The notes beneath the pieces are model-generated. The model did no database searches, was not told the origin of the DNA, and saw only the letters and a list, made by a program, of their open reading frames with translations. Made by a program: the position numbers and the translations under genes. From Marchantia polymorpha subsp. ruderalis (Eukaryota; Streptophyta; Marchantiopsida; Marchantiales; Marchantiaceae): a stretch of DNA of 64,000 nt. The stretch covers positions 5,538,001-5,602,000 of the forward strand of contig AP031357.1 in NCBI GenBank assembly GCA_037833965.1, written 5' to 3'. Shown here piece after piece: positions 38,358-48,909 of this stretch (the first letter of the stretch is position 1; every line of letters begins with the position of its first letter).

Positions 38358-39151
38358 TCAATGGAATCAACAATTGCACTTCTTGGACTGCGCAAATGCA
38401 AGCCAACTTGCGCAAGAAGAAATATTGGACAGTGATCAGCAGGTCTACGCCTCTAGCCAAACTATTATCTCCCATCGACATACCAGAGTAATCGACTGCT
38501 CATGCGCGTGCAAATGGCGTTGCCGCCAAGACCAAACGCGATGCAAAGAATGAAGAAACTCATGAGGTTATTGATACTCTCCTAGAGCAACGAGACAATG
38601 TTATCCATTACATAATGATGAATGTTAGAGAGCACATAAGCCACCACATTTCTGCACTTACTGATCCTCATCTCATGTGGATTGAACTTGAGACATTGTT
38701 TGCCTTTGCCAGTGAGGATCGCCGTCAACTCTTTCACATGAAGCTTTCTACTTTGTCAATGAGGAGAATCAGTCTATAAAATTTCATATGCGTGCAATCA
38801 AGAGTCTAACTAATCAACTTTTCAACTGTAATGATACAGTGGCAGACAAAGAGCTTATTCCGTTTATACTAATGGATTTATCATCCAGTTGGGGTTCTTT
38901 TGCTTCTTCAATCAAAGCTACTCTTCATCATCTCACCCTCACGCTCACTCAACTTTCCACATTGCTGAATGACAAAGAGATGACTCGGAAAGTGAGATCA
39001 AACCCAACCGGTGTCTCTACCAAATCACTTATTGTCTCTAATCAGCGGCAATCATACCGCGATAATGGACGTAGCGAAAATCATGGTCGGGACATAGAGT
39101 ATGATCATGAGCAACAAGAAAAAGAAAATTGAGAGGATAGAGGTCGTTTAG
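38358..39151 (+). pseudogene. Ty1/copia gag, 5' part
   Basis: The translation shows copia-type gag: a start region with KKKYWTVISRS, then RDNVIHYIMMNVREHISHHI, LMWIELETLFAFASEDRRQL, and after a +1 shift FHMRAIKSLTNQLFNCNDTV and ELIPFILMDLSSSWGSFASS. There is a stop near 38,492 and a frameshift near 38,780. The N-terminus is cut by relative B/C at 38,357. The 3' side is cut by the 5.3 kb insertion at 39,151 and resumes in frame at 44,473. Confidence 0.85.
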
Positions 39152-39349
39152 TGTGGTACCCCACTTTTGGTATTTTTGCGGAATTTAAAACATTTTCGGA
39201 AAACTGTACCGCGGCAGCAGTGTAAATAGCCATCGGTGCATCAAAATAGAGTGAAACTGGATGATCTCGGAGAATCTCGAAGAATCTTGTAGAATCCAGG
39301 AGTTGGGCGCAATGTCTGGGACAGACGCCGCCCTAAACGACGGGCTCTG

Positions 39350-42135
39350 AAGGAGTACCTCTTCGGCGCAAGGCGCCTAAGCCGCCTTCGGCGCTACGCC
39401 TTCGGCGCTAGAGAAATCCCTCAGAATCTGATCAATTCCCAAACGCCTTGACTTGGTTAGGGTTTCGTTGGAAAGAGCTTGACGCGCTGATTCTAACGAG
39501 CCCAAGAATGCCTGGACCGGATGAAGACTCAGGGAGTTGTGACGGTCGAAAGATACAAAGATCTTCGCATACGCATAGGCGAGGGAAGTTCGCCTACGCA
39601 TAGGCGAAATAGGGCTTGACGTCGGCGGGATGTCCGCCGAGAAAGCCGCCTACGCATAGGCGGGGAGGATTTGCACCTACGCATAGGCGAACGGGAATCG
39701 CCTACGCATAGGCGCTTCGGTGTCGGCGGGAAGTCTGCCTTTGGCCCTAGAAATCCGCCTTCGGGGTTGGAACTTGTACGGCGCCTTTGGCGCCAGCGCA
39801 TCACGGATGGGCGAGGACCCAACGGAGTAGTAAAATCCGTACGGACTGTACGGACGGAACGGACAAGTGCGCCTTCGGCCGGTCGGGATTACGGAGACAA
39901 GAGCGCCGACGGAGAGGCGAGAGAAATGGACAGACTGGACGGAGTCCGTTAACCGCGGTCAACGCCTTCGGCACAGCCGCCTTTGGCGCTGCGCCTGCGG
40001 CGAGGGACCTGCGCGGACGAACGTGCTGTGTGCGGACGGAATTCGCCTACGCATAGGCGAACGCCTACGCACAGGCAGATGAAGTTCTGCGCCGGCGGAA
40101 ACTCCGCCGGGGATTCCGCCTACGCAGAAGGAAGTTCGACTTTTGTCCTGTGCGCGGACGAACGCCTTCGGCGGAGGGGGACTAGCCAAATTGAAGTACG
40201 AAGGAGTGTAGCGCGTCGGCAAGAAATCCGCCTTCGGCGCTGCGCGCCCATGGGCGCGGCGTGATACGCTGGCGGAGTTCAAATTACCAATTCGAGCGTG
40301 TGAGTGAAGTCGGCGTCGGCGGAGCGTGAAGCCGCGCGTGAGAGAAAAAGCCGTTATACCGCGGAGCCGGCGCGGCCATTAAGTGATTCGACCTTCACGA
40401 CCGAGAGCCGACCATGACCTCATGCGAGGGGACAGAGGAAGCCTCATTCTTGAATTTGCGATTTCAATTTCTGGTGCGAGCTGCGCGCGTCCACCTCCTA
40501 GCTGAGAGACGTTCTAGACGTCACCGCGCGGAGAGTTACTCGGTGGCTGAGAGAGAATTGAGTGCGCGACAGTTGGAATTGAGAGAAATTAGAGTTTGCA
40601 GAGGAGGCAGAAGCGCGAGCAAGAGGCTCGGGCAGAGCAGACAGAGAGTTGCGCGAACCAATTTCAAGAACGCAATGTCGAAATCGATGAGGCTGTGGAT
40701 GGTGCCACTCAAGCTCCCGCATAACGGGTTGCGTGCTTTTGAGGAACGGCTGATTGCAAGGAAACTCGAGTTCTTGCTGTGGGGATGGAATTACGTGTGC
40801 GTAGACATGGTGCGCGAATGGTTGGACGAGGAGCGACCACCTACGCGCGGATTGCGTCCGCACGTAGATAAATGGACTGTCCGCGATTGGGCACAGGCAT
40901 TGGGGAGATGCGCAGGTGACGACGGGTACCTCCTATTCGAGAGTGAGAGCGTCAAGGTAACGAAGCATGACGAAGCCTCCTTCGTGGAATTATTCAAGCG
41001 GGAGAGGTCTTCCAAGAACGGGTACATGACCCGCGACTACAAAGATCGTTTCCGCAGGACCCTAGCGATGGCGCTGTTGCAATTGTTGCAGCCGCACCGC
41101 ACTACGTACATCACGTTGTGGCAGGTGTCCTTCGTGGAGCTCATCTTGGCCGGAGCTCCAGTTCACTGGTCGCGTATCCTGCATAGGGTGATGCGTCAGC
41201 ATGCGTTTGAGGAGCAGGGAGGAACTCTCAATCACCTCTCCCCCTTCTTGATAAATTTTTATCGGGAGATGAATTGTTTAACCGCAGCGGAGCGTGCTCA
41301 ATTTCCGCCATTGTCAGTCGACCATCCCGGGAGGTATGTGCGGGATAACGAGGTAGACACCGACGCGGAGGATTCGCCAACTTCCACTCCACCGACTCAA
41401 CAGGATGCGGGAAGAGACACACCCGCAGCGAGAGTGCCGCGGAAGCGAAGATGGAGAGAGGAATCGGAGAAAGAGCAACGTCGAGAACCCGCTGCTCTCA
41501 CACGGAAGCGGCCACTGCACAAAGTTTGCAGCTGGCCGAAGCAGAAGGCGCGCAGGCTTTTGTTACCAACCAGCAGCGCGGAAACGGCGACGATCGCCAC
41601 AGAGAAGGGAAGTTCGTCCCCAGAGAAGGATGGGACTACGCGGACGGCCGAAGGGGCGGTAGACCACGCTACGCCTTCGGCGGAAGAGAGACGGCCTTCG
41701 GGTCAGGAGTTACCACGTGCGGCGCGGACGAGTGTGCCGCCTACGCATAGGCGATTCCCTGTGGATAGGCGACCCCTTGCGGACGTGGATCTGTGCCTAC
41801 GCATAGGCAGAGAAAGTCTGCCTACGCATAGGCAGGACTCAACTCCGGTACAACGCAGGAAGGGGAAGGAGCCAGCGGAAGATCCGCCTTCGGCTCAAGG
41901 GCCTTCGATGCAAGGCCCTCCGGCAGAAAGAACACCGGGATTTGCGCCTTCGAGCCAGCGAGTTACAAACAGGGAGCCGGCGGAAGCCGCACCTTCGACG
42001 GGGAATCCGCCGGAAGATGCGCCTTCGGCGGAAGGGCCTTCGGGCCAAGGAACATCGGGCGGGCCGTCTTCGGCACTACGCCTTCGGCGGATGAAGCGCC
42101 GGAAATTGCGCCTACGCGTAGGCCAGACGCATCCC
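39350..42135. repeat. Dispersed hairpin-forming palindromes (CGCCTACGCATAGGCG and CGCCTTCGGCG types)
   Basis: At least ten copies of a 14-16 base unit, CGCCTA-CGCA-TAGGCG or close variants, occur near 39,552, 39,590, 39,647, 39,675, 39,698, 40,038, 40,055, 41,737, 41,793, 41,816 and 42,108. A shorter unit, CGCC-TTC-GGCG and variants such as CGCCTTTGGCG, is scattered between them and occurs singly in the tail (43,640) and in element E (about 36,150). Both units are stems ending in CGCC...GGCG with a 3-4 base loop. In ORF1 the long unit is read as PPTHRR or similar, so it has invaded coding sequence as well as the leader. Confidence 0.85.
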
Positions 42136-42150
42136 TCGCGTAGAACCTAA
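40414..42150 (+). CDS. Element D ORF1: conserved mobile-element protein of unknown function
   Basis: Open for 578 codons. Residues about 90-300 form the part conserved with relatives A and B/C: LEFLLWGWNYVCVDMVREWL, LGRCAGDDGYLLFESESVKV, FRRTLAMALLQLLQPHRTTY, WQVSFVELILAGAPVHWSRI, LSPFLINFYREMNCLTAAER. I know of no enzyme with this pattern, and there is no zinc knuckle or DDE/RT signature. I recall similar sequences as hypothetical proteins in liverwort repeats but cannot confirm it. The C-terminal 280 residues are Pro/Ser/Glu/Arg-rich low complexity, built largely from the palindromic repeats (AEGPSGQG, PPTHRR). The start is the first Met after the leader; Met near residue 89 (MSKSMRLWMVPLKLP) lies closer to the conserved part. 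Confidence 0.65.
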   Translation: MTSCEGTEEASFLNLRFQFLVRAARVHLLAERRSRRHRAESYSVAERELSARQLELREIRVCRGGRSASKRLGQSRQRVARTNFKNAMSKSMRLWMVPLKLPHNGLRAFEERLIARKLEFLLWGWNYVCVDMVREWLDEERPPTRGLRPHVDKWTVRDWAQALGRCAGDDGYLLFESESVKVTKHDEASFVELFKRERSSKNGYMTRDYKDRFRRTLAMALLQLLQPHRTTYITLWQVSFVELILAGAPVHWSRILHRVMRQHAFEEQGGTLNHLSPFLINFYREMNCLTAAERAQFPPLSVDHPGRYVRDNEVDTDAEDSPTSTPPTQQDAGRDTPAARVPRKRRWREESEKEQRREPAALTRKRPLHKVCSWPKQKARRLLLPTSSAETATIATEKGSSSPEKDGTTRTAEGAVDHATPSAEERRPSGQELPRAARTSVPPTHRRFPVDRRPLADVDLCLRIGRESLPTHRQDSTPVQRRKGKEPAEDPPSAQGPSMQGPPAERTPGFAPSSQRVTNREPAEAAPSTGNPPEDAPSAEGPSGQGTSGGPSSALRLRRMKRRKLRLRVGQTHPSRRT

Positions 42151-42337
42151 GGGTGGAGCAGGACCGATTGGTGGAGCAGGACCTAACGGAGGAGCGGATT
42201 GTCTGTCCGCAGGATGAGATTCGTGCGCGCGATGCACAATTACACCCCGCGCAGACATACCCGCACGATCGCCTTCGGCGGTAGACGCCGGCGGCGAAGA
42301 AGTTACAATCGACGCACGACAGGCGGACGATGGGGAT

Positions 42338-43351
42338 GTGGTACGGCCGCATTCATCCACCGCCTTGGACCTTTTAGCAAGGAGCAGCGAGGCTGCAGGA
42401 GCGCCAGCAGCGGCAGAACACGCAGCCATCTCGCAGCCCCACTCAGGCCATTCGCCGACGCAATCAATGGCGACCGAAATCCTCAATTCGGAGGATGATG
42501 AAGAAGGAGGATCCACGGAATCAGTGCCGGGATCGGGATCCACCGAGGAGGAGGAGGAGGAATTAGTTGGTGCGCCGGCGGCGGCGCTCTGTGAGCAGGT
42601 AGTCCCTCTGCTAAGGTACTTGGATCGCAAGATGGAGAAATACGCGGATCCTCGTCAGCCTGGGTCCTACGTCGAGTTAGTGCGCAGGAGAACTCGCACT
42701 AAAGTCCACACCAGCATGTTGCTAGCTCGGGTGGACCGGGAACTTAAGGATCTGCGAGAGAAGCATGAATGCTTGTGGGGTCAGTACAACCTCAATAAGA
42801 AATTCTACAAGTACTCCGAAAAGGTGAGGGATGGGAGATTGGAAGAGCTCACCAAGGAGTAGGTGAAGGTCACGGAAGCACTGATTTCTGAGCAGACTTA
42901 GAATCGGATTTTGTCAGAGAAGCTCGTGCGACAGACGCGGTTGTTTGGGCAGTGTCAGCTCGCACGACAGGCGGATGAGGAATTAATCCGCAGGCTGCAA
43001 TCCGAGTGCGGAGAATTGAGAGCACAACGTGCGGAGGCCAAATCGCAGTTGGTAGTAATTGAAGACGATCGCCGACAAGAGGCAGATCGCACGAAGGAAG
43101 AGATGGCGAGGCGAGTCACCCACTGCCTCAGGGGCTACGCCCACTGGGAAGTGGCGGCGCAGGAGAGACTCACACTGCGTGAGTTAGAGCTTCGTGCAGC
43201 CGGGTTGTTGACAAGTGACAGTCGGAGTCGGCGGCGAGTAGCGAAGAAGCTGGATTCTTTTCTATCGAAGGCGCGAGACACCATGGCCACCCTTGAGACG
43301 GAGGTTTCCGCGGCGTGTGTTGCGGCGATTGGGACTGTGCAGTCGAGGTGA
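42338..43351 (+). pseudogene. Element D ORF2: coiled-coil protein with two in-frame TAG codons
   Basis: One frame runs from 42,338 to 43,351 with only two stops, both TAG (about 42,860 and 42,899). The N-terminus is acidic (SEDDEEGG, EEEEEE). It then reads LLRYLDRKMEKYADPRQPGS and long heptad-type helices (LVRQTRLFGQCQLARQADEE, RRRVAKKLDSFLSKARDTM). The same protein is seen in relative A (MLKYLDRKREKYAEDNPSES) and relative B. Function unknown; the coiled coil suggests multimer formation, as in capsid-like or nucleic-acid-packaging proteins, but that is inference. Confidence 0.7.
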
Positions 43352-43554
43352 AGACTGGCAGGGTAGAGAGTTAGTGCGCGGCAGTCCGTCGCGCAGGAGG
43401 CGAAGCACAGGTTCTGCGGAGTGTAGTGTAGCGTGGTTCCGTGCAGGCGCATAGCATAGTGCAATGTAGTGCTAGTTAGGATTTAGAAGGTATAAAGTAG
43501 TTCAAGGCGTCTTGCCTTGGGATTTTTCCAGTTTCGGAAGTGCAGATCAGGAAC

Positions 43555-44380
43555 TCATTTTCTCTGCGTGTTTGTGTCCTTAGTTCTGTCAACACGCAAG
43601 AGGAGCTACACCTTGGCGGTCCGCATTGTGTAGCTGAAGGCCTTCGGCCGAATGTTCAGAGCTAGTACATTGGTTAGAGACTTGAGTAGTTCGGATCTAC
43701 ACCCGTGGGTGATTGCCGATGCTCAGAGCAAGTGACGAGTTAGATACTTGAATAGTTTCGCCCCTACACTTTCGAGTGATTGTTCCTGATTGTACTCCTT
43801 TGGGATTTTTCCCCTGAATGCCAAAGTGAAGTTTTGCTACTTCGTGCAAGCCTTGGTTGTAAATTCAGGTTACGCTGCAGCAAGTGCCTTCAGGGTAACC
43901 CCTATAGTATTTCTGGGAATGACAAGTGTCTAAGAATTCAAACTCTTCAATAGACTGTTATGGTGTAGTATTGGAACGTTTCTCAGTGAGTACATCAGTG
44001 CGGAACTGTGTTCTCTGCGCGTTTTGTGAGTTGAGAGTGTTGTTCACCGCGTATGAATGCCTTCGATCCGAAGTAGGAAGTCCAACCCGGGTTCTCTACG
44101 CTAGCAGAAAGCTAGTGGGAGGGTTGTAAAAGCCAAAGTTGGGAGTCACTACCCGCAGCTTCGCTGAGTGCTCGCGAGAGACTTTCTCCCTGAAATCTTA
44201 AGTAGAGGTCCTAACCGATCTCTGGGTTGTGTTTCTGTAGTTTCAGGTGTGTATGTGTGAGTGTGTGTTGTACGCTGCACTGTGCGACCTCCGAGTGAGC
44301 TCCGAGTGAACACTTGCAGTATTTCTGGGAGTGACAGTCGCTTGAGAATTCAAACTCCTCAATAGTCTGTTAAATGTGAC
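43555..44380 (+). repeat. Diverged tandem duplication in the 3' tail of element D
   Basis: Two units of about 410 bases follow each other. Both contain CTCTGCG-GTTTTGTG-like starts, a block close to TTTCTCCCTGAAATCTTAAG, GTATTTCTGGGA-TGACA, and AATTCAAACTC-TCAATAG-CTGTT (43,925-43,970 and 44,340-44,373). Relatives A, B and E carry only one unit, so D has gained a copy. Confidence 0.7.
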
Positions 44381-44822
44381 ACTTTGTACCCTGTGTGTTC
44401 CTCTGTCCCTGTGGGTTCGACCTTTCTACCAGTATATTGCAGTTTTAGCCTTTAGTGGGTTATTACATTTAGTCTCCTATCGTCATCATCATAGCAATCA
44501 AAACTACACTGATCAAGATCATAGGTATATAATTTGTGATAATAATTGAGGTCAATCTCCTGTGCAGCGATACTCTAATAATTTTCGTCAATTGCAACAG
44601 CGTTCTTATCAACAAGACAGGCGTGGAGACAATCATGGTAATATGATTACTCACTCCACTTCTTCCGGTTTAAAGCAAGGAAATTGCAAAAACTGTGCGG
44701 AGCACGGCCATTGGTTCTATGAGTGTCGTGAATATCATCTTCCAAAGTAGCTGGACGTACTTCAGACTTCCTACAATACGTTGATTTTCCAATAATTGAA
44801 TATATAGATCAAAAATTTAAGT

Positions 44823-45245
44823 TTGAAGAATTCCAAGCACTCGGAGGCCAACAATGTTGAATTTTACCTCGATAGTCACGATGACCATTGTAAAATTGGC
44901 TTTGAAGAGGCTAACAACATGTCTTTTGACTCTGATCAAGTTACTCCATGGAATGATGATGCTGCTGTTGTTTTATCTGCATTTTTCAGTCATGTAGAAG
45001 AAAAGAAATCTTGGTTTTTTTATAGTGGAGCTTTGTCGCATTTAATCGGACATAGTTCTTTGCTTTCTGATATTGAGAAACAAACTAAACATCTTTCAGT
45101 TAAGATCGCGGGTAATCAAATCCTTTCCGTCTGTGGAAAAGTCTCTTTAACCTTAAATGATAGTAAGATTTTGGATGTTTTCTATGTTCCTATGGTCAGC
45201 AAAATCTACTTTTTGAAGGTTGACTCACTAATTTGGGTCATATAG
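44823..45245 (+). pseudogene. Copia protease region
   Basis: The segment SWFFYSGALSHLIGHSSLL corresponds to the copia protease active-site loop, normally WxxDSGAxxH. The catalytic Asp is Tyr here. The rest (VKIAGNQILSVCGKVSL; KILDVFYVP) follows the family pattern. The protease is inactive as read. Confidence 0.85.
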
Positions 45246-45469
45246 CATTGTTCAACTCTAAAAATTGCTATGTATTTGATAAAGCAAACCCATGTAAGGT
45301 ACTTCTTTAGGAAGAACGAGATCCACGCAATAGTCTCTACAGGCTTTCCAAGCAAAACAATTTTCCTATGGGTCCCTTCACAACATCGTCTCCTAGTCAT
45401 CTAATCAAATCTATGATTTGAATATTGAAGGCCCTCAACCAGAGTTGCACACGTGTTCTGTCACGCAAG

Positions 45470-46530
45470 CAGAGCTTTGGCATCGACGCTTGGGGCATGC
45501 AAACAATCTGAAAATTCATCTCATGGCTTCCAAGAAGTTGGCCGCAGGCATTACTCAAATTTGTCACATGAAGTCTCTTTGTAGCACTTGTCTCAGGGTC
45601 GAACACAGTAGAGACTGAGTGCCCAAGCACTCTCACACTCAGACCACGCGACCACTACAACTACTACATTTTGAACTTTGTGGACCTCTTCCTTGTGATT
45701 CACTAACGAAAAAACGTTAGATCTTGATGTTCATAGATGATTTCACCAGATACACCAGGATCTACTTTTTGAGAACAAAGGCCGAGGCTTTACAACAATT
45801 TCAAGAATTCAAGATCTTGGTGGAGAATAATTTCAGTAGAATCATTGCTGCTCTATGAACAGATCAGGGAGAAAAATATCTCTCAAATGCATATCATGAC
45901 TTCTGTGCCCAATTAGGTATTAAACACATCCTCACATGTGCTTATACCCCACACCAGAGTGGCATTTTTTAGCAAATGATAGAATTGTCCTTGAAATGGC
46001 TCATAATTTTTTATTATACGCTCAATTGTCTAAGCATCTCTAAAAAGAAGGAGCTAGAATAAAATTATATATACTAAATCGGCTTTCTACTAAAGTCATT
46101 CAGATGTCCACTCCATTCCAAAGATTAATCGATCTTATTTCCAATCTCAAACATCTAAGAGTTTTTAGATATGCTGACTTGGTCCTATTGACAACTCGCC
46201 ATGACAAGCTTTCTGCCAAAGCGCTCCCAGTTACCTTCATAGGCTACGATACTCAATCTAATGTCTACTGCGTCTATGATCCTATCAATGAGAAGATTCA
46301 TATTAGTCCAAATGTCAGGTTAAATGAACCCATATTTGGACTCGCGACTCGTCATGATCCAGATTTAGTTTCCAATTGGAATATTTTGCTGCATTCCAAA
46401 ACGCCTACTATCCAATCCATTCTTGCGTTTACACCACCCGAGTCCGACATCCGGCAGAATTATGGATCCACCTCTACCAACCAGTACACCGACCCTACAT
46501 TAGAGTTGCCTCACCTTTTGTGTCCTTGAC
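45470..46530 (+). pseudogene. Copia integrase region
   Basis: LWHRRLGHANN and CSTCLR are the pre-integrase and zinc-binding parts. The core reads FIDDFTRYTRIYFLRTKAEA, TDQGEKYLSNAYHDFC, and LTCAYTPHQSGIF followed by a stop. Stops lie near 45,616, 45,718, 45,855 and 45,970. The C-terminal segment at 46,104-46,340 (VTFIGYDTQSNVYCVYDP) is the usual copia integrase tail. The DDE site cannot be formed from this reading. Confidence 0.85.
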
Positions 46531-46778
46531 CCTATCACTTCCTTCACCGGCCGAACCTTTCACAATTGAGGCTCCGTGGTTCTCTGAAGATCCACAGTCT
46601 ACATCCGCAGATCTAGCCGACTCCAAACCTGATCCGAGCCCACTGCCCTTGCCTCAACAAGACTTTATAGAGGAAGATCTCCCATTTGACCGGTCCATAA
46701 TTCCACACTAGTGGAGATCCCTTTCCTACTGGAAGTATTATATCAGTTACTAACCAAAGTGTTTAATAACACATTAGA

Positions 46779-48448
46779 GTGTCACGATGCAGAATTATTG
46801 ATTATTTGGGCAGCAAGCTTACATTCGATCGGGCAATCAATATTCCCGAATGGTATGCATCAATGGCTGAAGAGTTAAACTCTATCGACAAAAATGACAC
46901 TCAAAACTTAGTCGCACTACTACCCGGCGCCAAGACAATCACTTGCAAATGCATTTTTCGGATGAAGGAGCCGCAAGGAAATTCTCCATCACGACTCAAG
47001 TCCCGCCTAGTGGCAAGGGGCTTTCAGAAAAAAGAAGGTATGAACTATTCTCACACCTTTGCACCTATAGTAAAATGGTCGACAATTAGTATCATTTCAG
47101 CCATAGCTAGCTCTTTTGGATGGCCTATCACACATCTCGATGTAAAAACTACCGTTTTAAATGGCATTATTATTGAGGAGGTATGTACATCAGCCTCCTG
47201 GATTTGCAAAAATTGGCTTTGAGATTTTTGTGTGTAAGCTAAATAAAGCTCATTACGGGCTGAGGCAGGCTCCTAGGGCCTGGTATGAATGCATAGATAA
47301 ATATTTACGTCTAGCAGTATGAACTCGTATCAATTCTGACCCAAACCTCTACATCCTTAGAGAGATCTTTTTCATTGTTCTATTGATGTTGTACATTGAT
47401 GACATGTATATCATTGATAATAATCAGTCCAAAATTTTTGAGACCAAGTCTGATATTATGACTCAATACGAGATGAGTGACCTCGGAGAGATTAAAAGAT
47501 ATTTAGGAGTAGAATTTGTTAAAAGTCAAGTAGGATTTTTTCTGCATCAAAAGTCTTATATTCTAAAGATTTTCAAGGAGTTCAAAATGGTAGACTGCAT
47601 AACATCAGCACTGCCTATAGAAGCAGTAATATACTTGATTGAAAATACAGGTACCCCTTCTATAGACCCTACATTCTACCGGAAATTGGTGGGCCAACTG
47701 CTCTTTGCGACAAACAGAAGATTCGACATCTGCTTTGCTGTCGGACAACTCTCCAGATTCATGGCCAAGCCTCAAGAAGCCCATTTGGAGATGGGTTTCT
47801 AGATCCTACAAAAGTATGTTGGATCACGGCTTGTTTTTTAAATGAGGTTTTTCACTTCAGTTTCGGGGATACACCGACGCCATTTGAAGCACTTATCTAG
47901 ATACTTTTAAATCCACCGGAGCCTATGCTTTTACTCTTGCTGATGGGACAATTTCCTGGTGCTCCAGTACTCAAGCTTTGGTATTGCTTTCATCCACTAA
48001 AAGCGAATATAAGGCACTTTCATTCATTGTTGAGAAGGCCATTTGGCTTCGACAATTGGTCCGAGAGATATATCTGACAACACTACCACCTACATCACTT
48101 TCATGTAAGGATCTCAAGGTAACATTCTCAATGCACAACTCTGACTTATCTGAAAGATCTACAATTGTTCATTGCGACAACGATATTGTCATTGAACTCG
48201 CAAAGAATCCAATGTTTCATGCCTGCAGCAAACATATAGGCATACAACATCATTTCATTAGGGAGAGAGTTGCTCTAGGCAAAATTATCATCAAATTTCT
48301 GTCAACTAAGCTTCAGCCAGCAGACATGCTGACTAAAGCCCTGCCAAGGTTAAAATTCAATCAGCATCTACATTTTGTAGGCCTCCGCTATATGTCAACT
48401 TTGAGTGATGACTCTCTTGTTTCCTTACCGAGCAGTTCTAACGCCTAA
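46779..48448 (+). pseudogene. Copia reverse transcriptase and RNase H
   Basis: RT: WYASMAEELNSIDKNDT, SRLVARGFQKKEGMNYSHTF, WPITHLDVKTTVLNG, then the catalytic box as YIDDM (47,390). RNase H: LSSTKSEYKALS, IVHCDNDIVIELAKNPMFHA, KHIGIQHHFIRERV, LQPADMLTKALPRLKF. Frame breaks occur near 47,220, 47,320 and 47,800. It ends with a stop at 48,446. Confidence 0.9.
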
Positions 48449-48607
48449 GCTAAACAAAAAGCTCGGCTACTCTTCTAGTTCTAAATGCTTTGTGCAGGTA
48501 TCCTAGATACTCCACTACTTGAGACGCAGCCTCTCGTCAGCTCAAGTAGACGTCAAGGCGTTTTTCAATGGCTACCTCATACTACTTCCTTACCCGAACG
48601 TTGAAAT

Positions 48608-48856
48608 CTAGGGTACCCTACCTACAAATTCTGGTTCAGAAATTTCATTAGTGACATCAAGTGGAGGCCCCAAATCTACTCCTCTTTCCGACACCTCCCT
48701 CCACCTTGGATTCACTGCAGCTGGCTGCATCACCTCGCTTTCAGGTTCAGCATCATCGATCTCAATAACATGAGAAGAAATCTCCATAAAATAGAGAATA
48801 ATAAACTCCTTAGTACCCTCCGATATTGCCTTGCCCTTGCCTCTCAGATTCGACAT
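48608..48856 (-). CDS. Antisense ORF between RNase H and the polypurine tract
   Basis: An 82 aa ORF starts MSNLRGKGKAISEGTKEF and is rich in E/P/V. I do not recognise it. Its position, opposite in strand and between the pol end and the polypurine tract, is where some plant retrotransposons carry extra ORFs. It could also be part of an unrelated insertion or chance. Confidence 0.25.
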   Translation of the reverse strand: MSNLRGKGKAISEGTKEFIILYFMEISSHVIEIDDAEPESEVMQPAAVNPRWREVSERGVDLGPPLDVTNEISEPEFVGRVP

Positions 48857-48909
48857 TCCTTGAAAGGTTTTCTACGATGTTGATCTCAACGATTATCTTT
48901 TGCACTCTA

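Larger units (their letters stand above)
39152..44467 (+). mobile_element. 5.3 kb TG...CA insertion of unassigned class (element D)
   Basis: A precise 5,316 bp insertion in copia gag. TTTAG lies at 39,147-39,151 and 44,468-44,472, and deleting one copy plus the insert rejoins the gag frame. It starts TGTGGTACCCCACTTTTGG and ends CCTTTAGTGGGTTATTACA. The ends are imperfect inverted repeats (13 of the first 20 positions match). Layout: a leader rich in palindromes (39,152-40,413), ORF1 of 578 codons, a coiled-coil ORF2 with two stops, and a tail of about 1.1 kb with an internal duplication. The first 1.3 kb and last 1.1 kb share no long direct repeat that I can see, so it lacks LTRs. No RT, integrase, RNase H, helicase or known transposase is visible. 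It could be a non-autonomous retroelement or a DNA transposon using outside enzymes. Confidence 0.85.
44473..48450 (+). mobile_element. Ty1/copia retrotransposon, remainder (gag end, protease, integrase, RT, RNase H), degenerate
   Basis: Order of parts: gag zinc knuckle at about 44,690-44,735 (CKNCAEHGHWFYEC, a CX2CX4HX4C motif); protease 44,823-45,245; GAG-pre-integrase and integrase about 45,470-46,530; RT from 46,779; RNase H to 48,448. This order (integrase before RT) defines Ty1/copia. Many stops and frameshifts show it is dead. The 5' LTR is not found; it was probably lost or displaced by the minus-strand insertions. Confidence 0.92.

Noticed and set aside
41228-42630. Several minus-strand ORFs opposite element D
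   Set aside because: They arise from high GC and the symmetric palindromes; none matches relatives A or B/C.
39152-44467. Calling element D a normal LTR retrotransposon or LARD
   Set aside because: TG...CA ends and a 5 bp duplication fit, but the 5' 1.2 kb and 3' 1.1 kb do not read as direct repeats of each other, and no primer-binding site or pol was seen. The class is left open; a dot plot would decide.
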